A stretch of DNA of 54,378 nucleotides from Bacteroidota bacterium (GCA_005772895.1 SXIH01000029.1:1-54378), one strand, 5' to 3'. Positions 9,075 through 17,223 are shown, numbered from the stretch's first letter. Numbers and translations are program-made. The notes: generated by a model from the sequence alone, not told the origin.

Positions 9075-9689
9075 ATGAAGACTACAATTAAAGTTCTATC
9101 AGCAATTGTTCTGGTTTCTCTTACTGCTACAGCTTTTAAAATAGCAGATTATACAGAATTAGAAATAGGGAAAGCAATCCCAAGTTCCGATGTAAAAATG
9201 ATGGACATAAGTGGAAAAGAGGTTTCGCTTTCAGAAGCGAAAGGCGAAAACGGATTACTTGTTATCTTTTCTTGCAACACTTGTCCTTACGTTAAACTAA
9301 GTGAAACGCGTATTAAAGAATTATCAAAATTAACGAAAGCCAATAAAGTTGGCTTTATTTTGTTGAATTCAAATGAAGCTCAGCGTGCAGAAGAAGATTC
9401 ATTGGATGAAATGAAAAAATATGGTAAAGCTCAAGGATATGATTTTTATTATGTGGTAGATAAAAATTCTGCTGTAGCAAATGCATTTGGTGCAAGCCGA
9501 ACTCCACATTGTTTCTTATTTGATAAAAAAGGATTGGCTTACAGAGGTGCAATTGATGATAATATTAAATCTGCCAGTGAAGCAAAAGAACATTATTTAA
9601 ATGATGCAGTAGTTGCTGTTGGAACTGGAAAACCTGTGAAAACAAACTCTTCTAAGTCGGTTGGTTGTTCTATTAAGAGAGTCGAATAA
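9075..9689 (+). CDS. exported thioredoxin-like / AhpC-TSA family redoxin
   Basis: 204 residues with an N-terminal signal-like helix (residues 1-22). The thioredoxin-like domain shows IGKAIPSSDVKMMD, then the CxxC site in IFSCNTCPYVKLSE, RTPHCFLFDKKG and the family tail SVGCSIKRVE with a further Cys. It belongs to the AhpC/TSA-Redoxin proteins with a CxxCPYV active site found in many Bacteroidota. It probably acts as a thiol-disulfide oxidoreductase in the periplasm; substrate unknown. A strong hairpin terminator follows. Confidence 0.8.
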   Translation: MKTTIKVLSAIVLVSLTATAFKIADYTELEIGKAIPSSDVKMMDISGKEVSLSEAKGENGLLVIFSCNTCPYVKLSETRIKELSKLTKANKVGFILLNSNEAQRAEEDSLDEMKKYGKAQGYDFYYVVDKNSAVANAFGASRTPHCFLFDKKGLAYRGAIDDNIKSASEAKEHYLNDAVVAVGTGKPVKTNSSKSVGCSIKRVE

Positions 9690-9707
9690 ACAATTTGATA
9701 ATGTGCC

Positions 9708-9725
9708 TCCCGATAGCTATCGGGA
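9708..9725. repeat. perfect 18-base palindrome TCCCGATAGCTATCGGGA, copy 1
   Basis: A perfect palindrome just after the redoxin gene. An identical copy is at 24832-24849. It may be part of a dispersed repeat or an accessory terminator hairpin. Confidence 0.8.
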
Positions 9726-9757
9726 TTGAAAATTTGAAAATGGCATAAACGATTATT

Positions 9758-9789
9758 AAAAAGCCCTTTCGTAATAGAAAGGGCTTTTT
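9758..9789. terminator. strong hairpin terminator
   Basis: 13-base perfect stem AAAAAGCCCTTTC (9758-9770) and GAAAGGGCTTTTT (9777-9789) with a six-base loop, A-rich on one side and T-rich on the other. It can work in both directions, for the redoxin gene on plus and the SCO1 gene on minus. Confidence 0.9.
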
Positions 9790-9812
9790 AATTAAATATT
9801 TTTAATTGACAC

Positions 9813-9840
9813 ATTTCCAAATTACCGAATTTCCAAATTA
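9813..9840. repeat. direct repeat ATTTCCAAATTA x2
   Basis: Twelve-base exact direct repeat at 9813-9824 and 9829-9840; the second copy covers the stop codon of the SCO1 gene. It is one of the word-like intergenic repeats of this window. Confidence 0.55.
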
Positions 9841-10512
9841 TTTTCCTTTATAATGATACTCAGCCAATAACAAATCAATATCCTTTATTAACTGATTCAT
9901 TTGTGTGGAATCTGTCCCATCGTAATAACCTCTTATTCGTTTATCTTTATCAATCAAAGCAAAGTTCTGAGTGTGAATGAAGTCGTCCGGACCGCCATTT
10001 CCTTCAGATGCATCCAGTAAATAACTCGTTCTCGCAATATCATAAAGTGCTTTTTTTTCTCCTGTTACAAACATCCATTGTTTTGCATCTGCATTATGCT
10101 TAATGGCATATGCTTTCAATTGTTCAACAGTGTCAATTTCCGGATCAACTGTGTGTGACAAAAATTTCACTTCTGGATTTCCATTAAAGTGTTTTGCAAC
10201 TCGCTCCATTTGTGTACTCATTATCGGACAAATGGTATGACAGGTTGTAAAAAAGAAATCGGTGACATAAACACTTCCATCAAAATCTTTTTCAGTAACA
10301 GTTTTTCCGTCTTGATTTATAAAACTAAAATTTTGAATAGTGTGATAGGTAGTGTCTGATTTACCATTTTTAGATTCGTAACTTTTCTCTCCGTATATGG
10401 CCAAGTAGCGAATCGGTTTATCGTTATCATGGATAAAAAAGGCATATATAAAAACACCAGTTGCCAAAACAAGCAAAGCAACATTAATAAATTTAGGTTT
10501 TATCATCAACAT
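9838..10512 (-). CDS. SCO1/SenC family copper-binding protein
   Basis: 224 residues. A membrane anchor (about 9-26) is followed by a thioredoxin-like fold with the copper-binding CxxxC pair C91 and C95 (TTCHTICPIMS), a preceding aromatic-rich strand, and HTVDPEIDT; a distal His expected in the family is probably the one in FIHTQNFALID. SCO proteins deliver copper or reduce the Cu-A site of cytochrome c oxidase. The gene starts nine bases after the stop of the thioredoxin gene, so the two form an operon. No oxidase subunits are in the window. Confidence 0.9.
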   Translation of the reverse strand: MLMIKPKFINVALLVLATGVFIYAFFIHDNDKPIRYLAIYGEKSYESKNGKSDTTYHTIQNFSFINQDGKTVTEKDFDGSVYVTDFFFTTCHTICPIMSTQMERVAKHFNGNPEVKFLSHTVDPEIDTVEQLKAYAIKHNADAKQWMFVTGEKKALYDIARTSYLLDASEGNGGPDDFIHTQNFALIDKDKRIRGYYDGTDSTQMNQLIKDIDLLLAEYHYKGK

Positions 10513-10521
10513 AAGCGGAAT

Positions 10522-11022
10522 TTATTTTATAGACTCGATTTCACTTTTTAGAAATTCATAGGTCAGTTTTTTTTCAAAAAAATGATTGAACTTTCTTTTC
10601 TGATTAATAATAAGTGTGGCAGGTAGTGCCCCAGACCAAGCATCTGAAATTTTCGGAATAAAGTAATTTCCATTAATTTCATCCAATAATAATACTTCAG
10701 AATAAATTTTTTTAGCAACAATAAAGGGCAGAACTTTATTTTTTAATTCTTCTTTAAAATCCATTGTAACCAAAAGGACTTTTATTTTTTCATTTTTATA
10801 TGTTTTTGCAATACTGTCAAAATCGGGAATTTCTTTTACGCAGGGTGCACACCAGGTGGCCCAAAAGTTTACAATGTAAGTTGTATCAGAATCGTTTTTA
10901 ATGCGTTTTTCCAGGTCGGTTATTTTTAAAATGGGAACGTTTTGTGCAACCAAATTAATGCCTGAAAAGAAGAGGCAAATGCCAAGCAGAAATGTTTTTA
11001 TTTTTATAGAATCGTTTATCAT
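10522..11022 (-). CDS. TlpA-like periplasmic thioredoxin
   Basis: 166 residues with a signal or anchor helix (about 8-27), then a thioredoxin fold with VNFWATWCAPCVKEIPDF (active-site C58 and C61) and the cis-Pro segment ALPATLIINQ. It is expected to reduce periplasmic disulfides, including those of cytochrome or copper-site assembly. It is the first gene of a two-gene operon with the SCO1 homologue, which fits a role in keeping the SCO cysteines reduced. A 9-base-pair leader hairpin lies 17 bases before the start. Confidence 0.87.
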   Translation of the reverse strand: MINDSIKIKTFLLGICLFFSGINLVAQNVPILKITDLEKRIKNDSDTTYIVNFWATWCAPCVKEIPDFDSIAKTYKNEKIKVLLVTMDFKEELKNKVLPFIVAKKIYSEVLLLDEINGNYFIPKISDAWSGALPATLIINQKRKFNHFFEKKLTYEFLKSEIESIK

Positions 11023-11038
11023 AAAATCAATATTTACA

Positions 11039-11059
11039 GCCTTTTTACAATAAAAAGGC
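11039..11059 (-). promoter_or_regulatory. leader hairpin before the thioredoxin-SCO1 operon
   Basis: Perfect 9-base-pair stem (GCCTTTTTA and TAAAAAGGC) with a three-base loop, read on minus just before the ATG at 11022. There is no T run directly after it, so it may affect mRNA stability or ribosome access rather than terminate. Confidence 0.45.
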
Positions 11060-11099
11060 CAAAAAAAGATAGAATAGCTTATTGAAAATTAAGCTGTTC

Positions 11100-11107
11100 C
11101 AAAGGTA
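11100..11107 (-). promoter_or_regulatory. putative -7 box of the thioredoxin-SCO1 operon
   Basis: On minus the sequence is TACCTTTG, an exact TAnnTTTG match, 78 bases before the start. No TTTG -33 element is at the expected distance. Confidence 0.4.
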
Positions 11108-11196
11108 TTTAATATTCTCATTGTTTATGCTTAAAAAAAACGTTAATACCGAATATTTTCATAATTTTAGCCTTTGATTAAACTAACAAAAAAGAA

Positions 11197-11625
11197 TTGG
11201 GTTCAGTAGAAGAATATGCAATTACCGCTCCTGCAATCAGTACTGCAGGTGTTTACTATTTTACTACCGATAGTGATATAAACTATGAAGTACGGTTTGG
11301 CCGCAGACAAGACAATATTCTACATGCGACTATTGTATTTGGAGTTACAAATGATGAATTTGAAGGGGAAGAGTATACTGTAACCAATAAAGGCGAATTG
11401 TATCGTGTTATGACTACCATTGTCAAGGTTGTAAAGATGTTTATGGCCGAACACCCTAAAATGGTTACTTATGAATTTACCGGTTTGGCTAAAGAAAATG
11501 AGCCGGAAGATAAACTAACTTCGCGGATAAATCTTTATAAGCGTTACTTGCCGCGTATTTTTGATAAAGAATGGAAATTCGATTATTCCCGCGGGAATAC
11601 AATTATTGTTACTCGAATAAAATAA
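11197..11625 (+). CDS. conserved-looking small protein of unknown function
   Basis: 142 residues from a TTG at 11197. The frame has a stop 18 bases upstream and no ATG before residue 70, so TTG is the best start. The protein looks folded and soluble: YYFTTDSDINYEVRFG, ILHATIVFGV, a helical middle (RVMTTIVKVVKMFMAEH), VTYEFTGLA, SRINLYKRYL and a final NTIIVTRIK. There is no signal peptide and no metal or nucleotide motif. The arrangement of strands around a helix and the conserved-looking YKRYL recall small DUF families of Bacteroidota, but I do not recognise which. Divergent from the thioredoxin gene. Confidence 0.6.
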   Translation: MGSVEEYAITAPAISTAGVYYFTTDSDINYEVRFGRRQDNILHATIVFGVTNDEFEGEEYTVTNKGELYRVMTTIVKVVKMFMAEHPKMVTYEFTGLAKENEPEDKLTSRINLYKRYLPRIFDKEWKFDYSRGNTIIVTRIK

Positions 11626-11652
11626 AAATCCTGTTATAATTTTTTCCTTTCT

Positions 11653-11672
11653 CCTTCTCCTAATGGAGAAGG
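11653..11672. terminator. hairpin within a dispersed repeat
   Basis: CCTTCTCC (11653-11660) pairs with GGAGAAGG (11665-11672), followed by TGTCCGAAGGACGGATGAGG. This hairpin-plus-TCCGAAGGA unit is a familiar dispersed element in bacterial genomes. It lies between two convergent genes and may stop both transcripts. Confidence 0.5.
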
Positions 11673-11693
11673 TGTCCGAAGGACGGATGAGGC

Positions 11694-13136
11694 TTATTTC
11701 TTGTTCTCTTTTTCCAATCTTTCCTTTTCAAAAGCATCAATCAAATTACCCAGCTGCTCAACATCAATGCGTTTTGCTTTGATAATTTTATTTTCATCCA
11801 GCAAGTAAATAACCGGAGTACTATAGATATCGTATATCTTTTTTGTAACAGCCCGTTTGTATTGATCAGGTAAATAACCATTAATGAAATTAAGCTGATG
11901 TTCTTTTATGAATTTTTTCCATGCTTTAGGATTGTCTTCTGTTTCAACTGCATAAACTTGAACTCCTTTTGTTTTTAATTTGTTATATAATTCAATCATT
12001 TTAGGCATTTCTTTTTTGCAGTGCCCACAGCCTTCATCCCAAAATAATAAAATAGTATATCTTGATTTAACATCATACAATGCAATTTCTTTTCCTAAAG
12101 TATCTTGCATAGTTATAGCAGGGGCTTTTTTGCCGATCAACAAAGGTTTTAAAATAAATGCTCTGTTTATCACCTTATAGAGCTGAGTAGAATCAATCCA
12201 GGGAGTTTGTTTTTTAGAATGATAGCGATCTACCAAATGAACGAAAACGCAATCAAAGCCCATTACCTTTGAGCTTTCATAATTATAGGTTATCCAATTC
12301 ACCAGGTATTTGAATACTTCTTCGTTTGCTCTTCCTTTTTCAATTACATAATCCGTTGAAATGTTAATGGAGTCACAAATTTGTGGAGTAAGTTTATCAA
12401 GATAATAAGATATCTTATTATGAAAAATGGGAGTGCGAAGTAAACGGTCGTCACTAAAATCAATATTATCAAAATAGTGAGATTTATAATAACGGTAGCC
12501 AAATGTACTATCTTTTCTGCCGTTTGGCAAAATCGGAGCTTCAGGAACAATTGGTTCTTCCATTGCTCTGAAAATTTTCGATACAAAAGTTGTTGGATTG
12601 TTTTTGATGAAATTCAATTTATAGTCGACTACTTCTTTGTCTATAACAGCAATTTTATCAGCAACAATTTTTGCGGAATCTTTGTTGGTTTTTACTTTAG
12701 CATATAAATTACGCAAAGGCTCTATTTGCTTTTGCTTAACCCCCATAAAAGTTTGGTATTCGTAAAAGAATTTGTTTTCGTCCGAGCCTTTTACTTTCAT
12801 ATGCTTAATGTAATCGGTGGTATCAGTTTCTAAAGAGAAATTTTGTCCGGCATCCATTACAAAGTCGAAATACTTTTTGTTAGGAGGGACAAACAAATAA
12901 ATTCCTTGGTCATATTTTTCAGTTGCAGTAAAAACCACTTCTCCTTTAGCATTTGCTTTTGCGGAATCCTTTATATAATTCTTATCGCCATAATAACAAG
13001 CCAAAAGACACATAGAACCTTCTTTGAGTCCTTTTGATGTTATTTTTATATTGCAGGCAGGAGCAGGGTCACCTGCAAAAACGGAATTAGTAAATAAAAT
13101 TGAAGCTGTTAAGAATAATTTGAAAAGCTGTTTCAT
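11694..13136 (-). CDS. TlpA-family disulfide reductase with long N-terminal region
   Basis: 480 residues with a signal peptide (about 1-22). Residues ~25-130 look like the DUF4369 beta-domain found at the front of many Bacteroidota thioredoxins (CNIKITSKGLKEG, KANAKGEVVF). A helical middle region of DUF5106 type follows, then a thioredoxin domain from about 340 with the active site LLFWDEGCGHCKKEMP (C370, C373) and STPVIYLLDENK. Periplasmic or outer-membrane-facing thiol reductase; substrate unknown. It is the first gene of a pair with none downstream; the gene at 13162 is upstream on the same strand, 25 bases away, so the two may be co-transcribed. Confidence 0.85.
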   Translation of the reverse strand: MKQLFKLFLTASILFTNSVFAGDPAPACNIKITSKGLKEGSMCLLACYYGDKNYIKDSAKANAKGEVVFTATEKYDQGIYLFVPPNKKYFDFVMDAGQNFSLETDTTDYIKHMKVKGSDENKFFYEYQTFMGVKQKQIEPLRNLYAKVKTNKDSAKIVADKIAVIDKEVVDYKLNFIKNNPTTFVSKIFRAMEEPIVPEAPILPNGRKDSTFGYRYYKSHYFDNIDFSDDRLLRTPIFHNKISYYLDKLTPQICDSINISTDYVIEKGRANEEVFKYLVNWITYNYESSKVMGFDCVFVHLVDRYHSKKQTPWIDSTQLYKVINRAFILKPLLIGKKAPAITMQDTLGKEIALYDVKSRYTILLFWDEGCGHCKKEMPKMIELYNKLKTKGVQVYAVETEDNPKAWKKFIKEHQLNFINGYLPDQYKRAVTKKIYDIYSTPVIYLLDENKIIKAKRIDVEQLGNLIDAFEKERLEKENKK

Positions 13137-13161
13137 ATTCTATTATTAATTAAATTTTCTA

Positions 13162-13785
13162 TTACTTTTTGTTAGATGGAATAGGTGTTATTGTTGTTTC
13201 AACAAACTCAGTTTCTGCTGAAACAATGATTTGTTTTTCCGCAATTTTTACGCCACAATTGACCGGGTGGCAATAAATTGTTTTTGATGTACCATCCGGC
13301 ATTGCAAAAATCATCTCAGTGCCCAGCGAGAGTGGCCCTTCAAAGGTAAATGGAGTCTCAAATGAACTCTTCAAATTTACATCCCACAAGTGCCTTTGTT
13401 TGCCCAAAAACATTATGTTTAAAGGGAAAAGAGCTTCGGTTATTTCAACATAAATCAAATTGGTGGTTGGTTCATAACAGATTTCAACTATACCATTGAC
13501 TTTAGTGGTATAGTCGAATTTGCCTACCGATACTTTTACTTCTGTCTCAAAATTAGCTTTATTGGGATGAAGTTTTATTTGAGGATTTATTAATGTCCAA
13601 TTGTAAGTACCCTCCATAAACATAAAAGAATACGCAGAAGTACCTTTTATTTCTCCAATAGCAGTAAACATTTTGTTCAAAGCTGATTCTTTTAGGGCTA
13701 CTATTATGTCTTGATTTTGAGCACTAGAACCTAAATAGCACAGAGAAAGGCTGGAAATTAGAACTATTTTTCTTAAAAAAAGCAT
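13162..13785 (-). CDS. secreted protein of unknown function
   Basis: 207 residues with a signal peptide ending near SSAQN. The mature part is a run of long beta-type strands (YNWTLINPQIKLH, KANFETEVKVSVG, YTTKVNGIVEICYEP, NLIYVEITEALFPL) and ends in KQIIVSAETEFVETT. Such long amphipathic strands after a helix can suggest a lipid-binding or barrel-like fold, but no family is recognised. Only two or three Cys (CHPVNCG) stand out. It sits 25 bases before the TlpA-like reductase on the same strand, so the reductase could act on it; that is inference from position. Confidence 0.55.
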   Translation of the reverse strand: MLFLRKIVLISSLSLCYLGSSAQNQDIIVALKESALNKMFTAIGEIKGTSAYSFMFMEGTYNWTLINPQIKLHPNKANFETEVKVSVGKFDYTTKVNGIVEICYEPTTNLIYVEITEALFPLNIMFLGKQRHLWDVNLKSSFETPFTFEGPLSLGTEMIFAMPDGTSKTIYCHPVNCGVKIAEKQIIVSAETEFVETTITPIPSNKK

Positions 13786-13802
13786 GTCTATAATATGTTC
13801 AC

Positions 13803-13810
13803 CAAAAATA
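13803..13810 (-). promoter_or_regulatory. putative -7 box upstream of 13785
   Basis: On minus TATTTTTG, a TAnnTTTG match, 17 bases before the ATG. No -33 box is seen. Confidence 0.35.
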
Positions 13811-13873
13811 AGTATTAATCCTAATAAACCCCTTTATATAGGTACATTTATATGCGGTTTTTTAATATATTTT

Positions 13874-13901
13874 TTTGTTTAATTATTTTTTCTTAAATTT
13901 G
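13874..13901 (+). promoter_or_regulatory. promoter of the T9SS cargo gene
   Basis: TTTG (13874-13877), 16 bases, TAAATTTG (13894-13901). The -7 box is an exact consensus match; the spacing is a little short. It lies in an extremely T-rich stretch, which suits a highly expressed gene. The predicted leader is about 30 bases without a Shine-Dalgarno. Confidence 0.55.
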
Positions 13902-13938
13902 TTTCATTAAAATTATAAACCAAGTAAAACCCTAACAG

Positions 13939-14994
13939 ATGAAAAAAATTTACCTTTTATTATCAATGTTTCTTTTGACAGGAACTTTCGTAAAAGCACA
14001 AGACACGTTGCTTTTTGAAGATTTTGAATTAACAAAATTTTATGATACTTTATTAATTGATTGCCAAGTTACTGGAACAGTGCCTCCGGGTGTTACTGGT
14101 GACATGAACTGGTATAACATGGATTCTGACGGAGATCCAGATGCTTCTGGTGGAAGTCGTCCTGATGGTTGGTTTGCACTTCAGCCTTTTTCAGTTGTTG
14201 ATCAATATGAGACAGTATACGGTGGAACTCCTCCTGATACAAATACAGTTATTGGATCTAACTCTTGGACTGCAGGTTTATTGCCTCAGTTGAACTGGTT
14301 AATTACTAGCAGTGTTCAATTAGGTTCTGCTGATACTTTATTCTGGAAATCAGCTCCACGTCAAACTCCACGTTACTTAGATGGTTATGAAGTTCGTTTA
14401 TCAACTACAACAAATGCTGATAACACTTCTGCTTTCAATAACTTGTTGTTTGTTGCATCTGAAATGACAGCCTTAGGTTCTGATACTACATTCAGTACTT
14501 ATACATTTGCTCCCCCTACAGGATTTATCCATGGAGCTGATGGTACTTACATTGATCCAACTGGTGGTGGAAACTCACACCAAGGTCAATTGCGTACATT
14601 CTCTGTTCCTTTGAATGCTTATGCTAACATGGCAATTTATGTTGCTTTTATTGGTAACTCTACTGATGATAACTTAATCTCTTTAGATGACGTTTTAATT
14701 CGTGGTACTTTATTCAACTCTATCAACGAGAACAAGAATGATTTAGCATTGAATTTATTCCCAAATCCTGCTACTGATAACGTACAAGTGAACTATACTT
14801 TGACTTCTGATTCAGATGTTACTATCAATTTATATGATGTAACTGGAAAATTGATTTCTACAGTTTCTGAAGGAAAACAATCTTATGGTCGTCATTTCGC
14901 ACACATCAACACTTCTTCTATCGCTAAAGGTTTCTATACTGTAAAAGTTGAAACTAGCTTTGGTGCTAGCACTTCTAAATTAATCGTTAGATAA
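13939..14994 (+). CDS. secreted protein with type IX secretion C-terminal sorting domain
   Basis: 351 residues. A signal peptide (MKKIYLLLSMFLLTGTFVKAQ) is followed by a jelly-roll-like region of the choice-of-anchor / cleaved-adhesin kind (LLFEDFE, then GSRPDGWFAL and WLITSSVQLG). The last ~75 residues are a type A T9SS sorting domain: LNLFPNPATDNVQVNY, INLYDVTGKLIS, INTSSIAKGFYTVKV and SKLIVR. It is therefore exported across the outer membrane and probably fixed to the cell surface. Seven of its eight arginines use CGT, unlike neighbours rich in AGA, which points to high expression. It is framed by its own promoter and a strong terminator. Confidence 0.88.
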   Translation: MKKIYLLLSMFLLTGTFVKAQDTLLFEDFELTKFYDTLLIDCQVTGTVPPGVTGDMNWYNMDSDGDPDASGGSRPDGWFALQPFSVVDQYETVYGGTPPDTNTVIGSNSWTAGLLPQLNWLITSSVQLGSADTLFWKSAPRQTPRYLDGYEVRLSTTTNADNTSAFNNLLFVASEMTALGSDTTFSTYTFAPPTGFIHGADGTYIDPTGGGNSHQGQLRTFSVPLNAYANMAIYVAFIGNSTDDNLISLDDVLIRGTLFNSINENKNDLALNLFPNPATDNVQVNYTLTSDSDVTINLYDVTGKLISTVSEGKQSYGRHFAHINTSSIAKGFYTVKVETSFGASTSKLIVR

Positions 14995-15013
14995 TTTTAG
15001 AATAATAAGAATT

Positions 15014-15050
15014 AAAAATCCCGCTTCGTAAATACGGAGCGGGATTTTTT
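15014..15050 (+). terminator. strong terminator of the T9SS cargo gene
   Basis: 17-base stem, 15014-15030 against 15033-15049, with one G-T wobble (AAATCCCGCT with AGCGGGATTT at its core), ending in a T run. Flanking A and T runs make it symmetrical. Confidence 0.9.
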
Positions 15051-15080
15051 GTTAAATACCTTTTTTCTTTACTTTTCTTT

Positions 15081-15095
15081 TTTGTCTATTGTCTA
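15081..15095. repeat. word repeat TTTGTCTATTGTCTA, copy 1
   Basis: Exact 15-base copy of 18102-18116. Both lie in intergenic DNA at the 3' end of minus-strand genes (prfC and trmD). Confidence 0.6.
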
Positions 15096-15137
15096 TTGCT
15101 TACTGTCTAAGCTGTCGCGCAGGCTGGCCCCTCACTA

Positions 15138-15158
15138 AAAATGTCCACCGGACATTTT
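15138..15158 (-). terminator. terminator of prfC
   Basis: AAAATGTCC (15138-15146) and GGACATTTT (15150-15158) form a 9-base perfect stem with a three-base loop just after the prfC stop; on minus the stem runs into TTTTT. Confidence 0.75.
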
Positions 15159-15166
15159 CTTTACGC

Positions 15167-16756
15167 TCAGTCCTCCTTAAACTCCGAGATAAAATGGAAC
15201 TTAATTTCAGGGTTTTTCTCTTGTGCCATTTGTAAAGCCCAAGCCGATTCTGCTAAAAATACCGGTCGTTCTTCTTTATCGGTAGCCATATGGTGTGCTT
15301 TCTCGAATATAAATTCCTGTAGTTTCTTTTGGTCTTTAGAGCTTATCCAGCAGGCTTTAAACAATGCAATGTGTTCGAAGTTACAAGATGCTGAATATTC
15401 GCTTTTTAAGCGATGTTGAATAACTTCAAATTGTAAAGCTCCAACTGTTCCTAAAACCTTTCTGTTATCTGTTCTTTTGGTGAATAATTGAGCCACTCCT
15501 TCATCCGTTAATTGCTCCAACCCCTTATTCAGCTGTTTGGTTTTCATTGGATCGGCATTCACAACATATTTGAAAAGCTCGGGTGAGAATTGTGGAATAC
15601 CTTTAAAGTTCATTTTTTCTCCTTCAGTTAAAGTATCTCCAATTTTGAAATTGCTGGAATCATACAAACCAATAATATCTCCCGGAAATGCCTCATCCAC
15701 CACATTTTTATCCTGAGCCATAAATGCTGTTGGATTCGAAAATTTCATACTTCTGTTTTCGCGAACGTGAAAATAATTTTTGTTGCGCTCAAATTTTCCG
15801 GAAACGATTCGTAAAAACGCAATTCTGTCGCGGTGCTTAGGGTCTAAGTTAGCATGTATCTTAAATACAAATCCACTAAAATTTTTGTCTTCAGGATTTA
15901 TTTCCTTTGCATCTGTTGTTCTGCCTTTTGGATGAGGTGCTATTTCAATAAAGCTATCTAGCAATTCACGCACCCCGAAATTATTTACTGCACTACCAAA
16001 AAATACAGGTGAAACCATCGCTTCGGAATATTCTTCTTTGTCGAATTTAGGATAACCAGCTTCTAATAATTCTACATCACTGCGCAAAGTATTCGCATAA
16101 TCTTCACCAATTAATTTATCCAGTGTACCATCATTCAAGTCTTTGATAGCAACCGAATTTTCATCTGTTTGTTTTTCGCCAGAATTAAAAAGCGTTAAAC
16201 TTTTTTCATAAAGATTATATACACCTTTAAATGTTCTACCAATACTGATAGGCCAGCTCAATGGGCGCAAATCAATACGCAATTCTTTTTCTATTTCTTC
16301 CAATAAATCAAAAGGGTCTTTTCCCTCACGATCCATTTTGTTGATGAATACAATTACGGGAGTGCTGCGCATACGACAAACTTCCAATAATTTACGGGTT
16401 TGAGGCTCCACACCTTTTGCGCAGTCAATCAACATCACAACACTATCCACAGCTGTTAGAGTGCGGTAAGTATCTTCAGCAAAATCTTCGTGTCCAGGTG
16501 TATCCAACAAGTTTATTTTAACGCCTTTGTATTCGAAACCCATTACAGAAGTAGCAACAGAAATACCACGCTGACGTTCAATCTCCATAAAATCGGAGGT
16601 AGTATGTTTTTTAATTTTGTTTGATTTAACAGCTCCAGCGGTTTGAATAGCGCCTCCAAAAAGCAATAGTTTCTCTGTCAATGTAGTTTTACCTGCATCG
16701 GGATGGGCGATAATGCCGAAGGTTCTGCGTCTATCTATTTCTTCTTTAATTGTCAT
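15167..16756 (-). CDS. prfC: peptide chain release factor 3
   Basis: 529 residues, the normal RF3 length. This GTPase removes RF1 and RF2 from the ribosome after peptide release. G-domain motifs are all present: AHPDAGKTTLTEKL, QRGISVATSV, LLDTPGHEDF, FINKMDREG. The RF3 signature regions follow (HVRENRSMKFSNPTAF, VGALQFEVIQHRL). It lies downstream of rplS on the same strand, separated by a hairpin terminator, so it may depend on read-through or on a promoter I cannot place. Confidence 0.96.
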   Translation of the reverse strand: MTIKEEIDRRRTFGIIAHPDAGKTTLTEKLLLFGGAIQTAGAVKSNKIKKHTTSDFMEIERQRGISVATSVMGFEYKGVKINLLDTPGHEDFAEDTYRTLTAVDSVVMLIDCAKGVEPQTRKLLEVCRMRSTPVIVFINKMDREGKDPFDLLEEIEKELRIDLRPLSWPISIGRTFKGVYNLYEKSLTLFNSGEKQTDENSVAIKDLNDGTLDKLIGEDYANTLRSDVELLEAGYPKFDKEEYSEAMVSPVFFGSAVNNFGVRELLDSFIEIAPHPKGRTTDAKEINPEDKNFSGFVFKIHANLDPKHRDRIAFLRIVSGKFERNKNYFHVRENRSMKFSNPTAFMAQDKNVVDEAFPGDIIGLYDSSNFKIGDTLTEGEKMNFKGIPQFSPELFKYVVNADPMKTKQLNKGLEQLTDEGVAQLFTKRTDNRKVLGTVGALQFEVIQHRLKSEYSASCNFEHIALFKACWISSKDQKKLQEFIFEKAHHMATDKEERPVFLAESAWALQMAQEKNPEIKFHFISEFKED

Positions 16757-16770
16757 TTACTACCAAATAA

Positions 16771-16804
16771 AAAACCCTATCCTGCAAAAGCAGGAAAGGG
16801 TTTT
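16771..16804 (-). terminator. terminator of rplS
   Basis: AAAACCCTATCCTGC (16771-16785) and GCAGGAAAGGGTTTT (16790-16804) pair with one mismatch around an AAAA loop; on minus it ends in a T run after rplS and before prfC. Confidence 0.85.
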
Positions 16805-16822
16805 AATATATATTTTATAAAA

Positions 16823-17173
16823 TTATTGTTTTTTCTCAGTGATACGAGCTGCTTTACCAGTCAATTCACGTAAGTAGAACAAACGAGCTCTACGAACAAC
16901 ACCCACTTTGTTTACTTCGATACTATCGATGTATGGAGAGTTTACTGGGAATACACGCTCAACACCAACACTGTTGCTGATTTTACGAACAGTGAATGAT
17001 TCAGTGATTCCAGCTCCTTTGCGTTGAATAACAACACCTTGGTATTGCTGAACACGTTCTTTTTCGCCTTCTTTAATTTTATAGTTTACAGTAACTGTAT
17101 CACCTGCTTTGAAAGCTGGGTGGTTTGCTTTTACTGCTAATTGCGATTCTGCGTATTTTAATAATAGACTCAT
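16823..17173 (-). CDS. rplS: 50S ribosomal protein L19
   Basis: 116 residues, the full length of the family. L19 lies at the 30S-50S interface. Diagnostic segments: [58 protein letters not shown] and [17 protein letters not shown]. In many bacteria rplS directly follows trmD; here they are both on minus but a plus-strand gene lies between them. The -7 box at 17224-17231 and the terminator at 16771 suggest it is transcribed alone. Confidence 0.97.
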   Translation of the reverse strand: MSLLLKYAESQLAVKANHPAFKAGDTVTVNYKIKEGEKERVQQYQGVVIQRKGAGITESFTVRKISNSVGVERVFPVNSPYIDSIEVNKVGVVRRARLFYLRELTGKAARITEKKQ

Positions 17174-17223
17174 AACTCTTTCTTTTATAATCTGTTAAAC
17201 AATTTTTCCTCTAAAAAGGATTG

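Noticed and set aside
15141-15419. Plus-strand ORF of 92 codons inside the end of prfC
   Set aside because: Antisense to a well-conserved RF3 C-terminus; rich in Cys and Ser as expected for a shadow frame.
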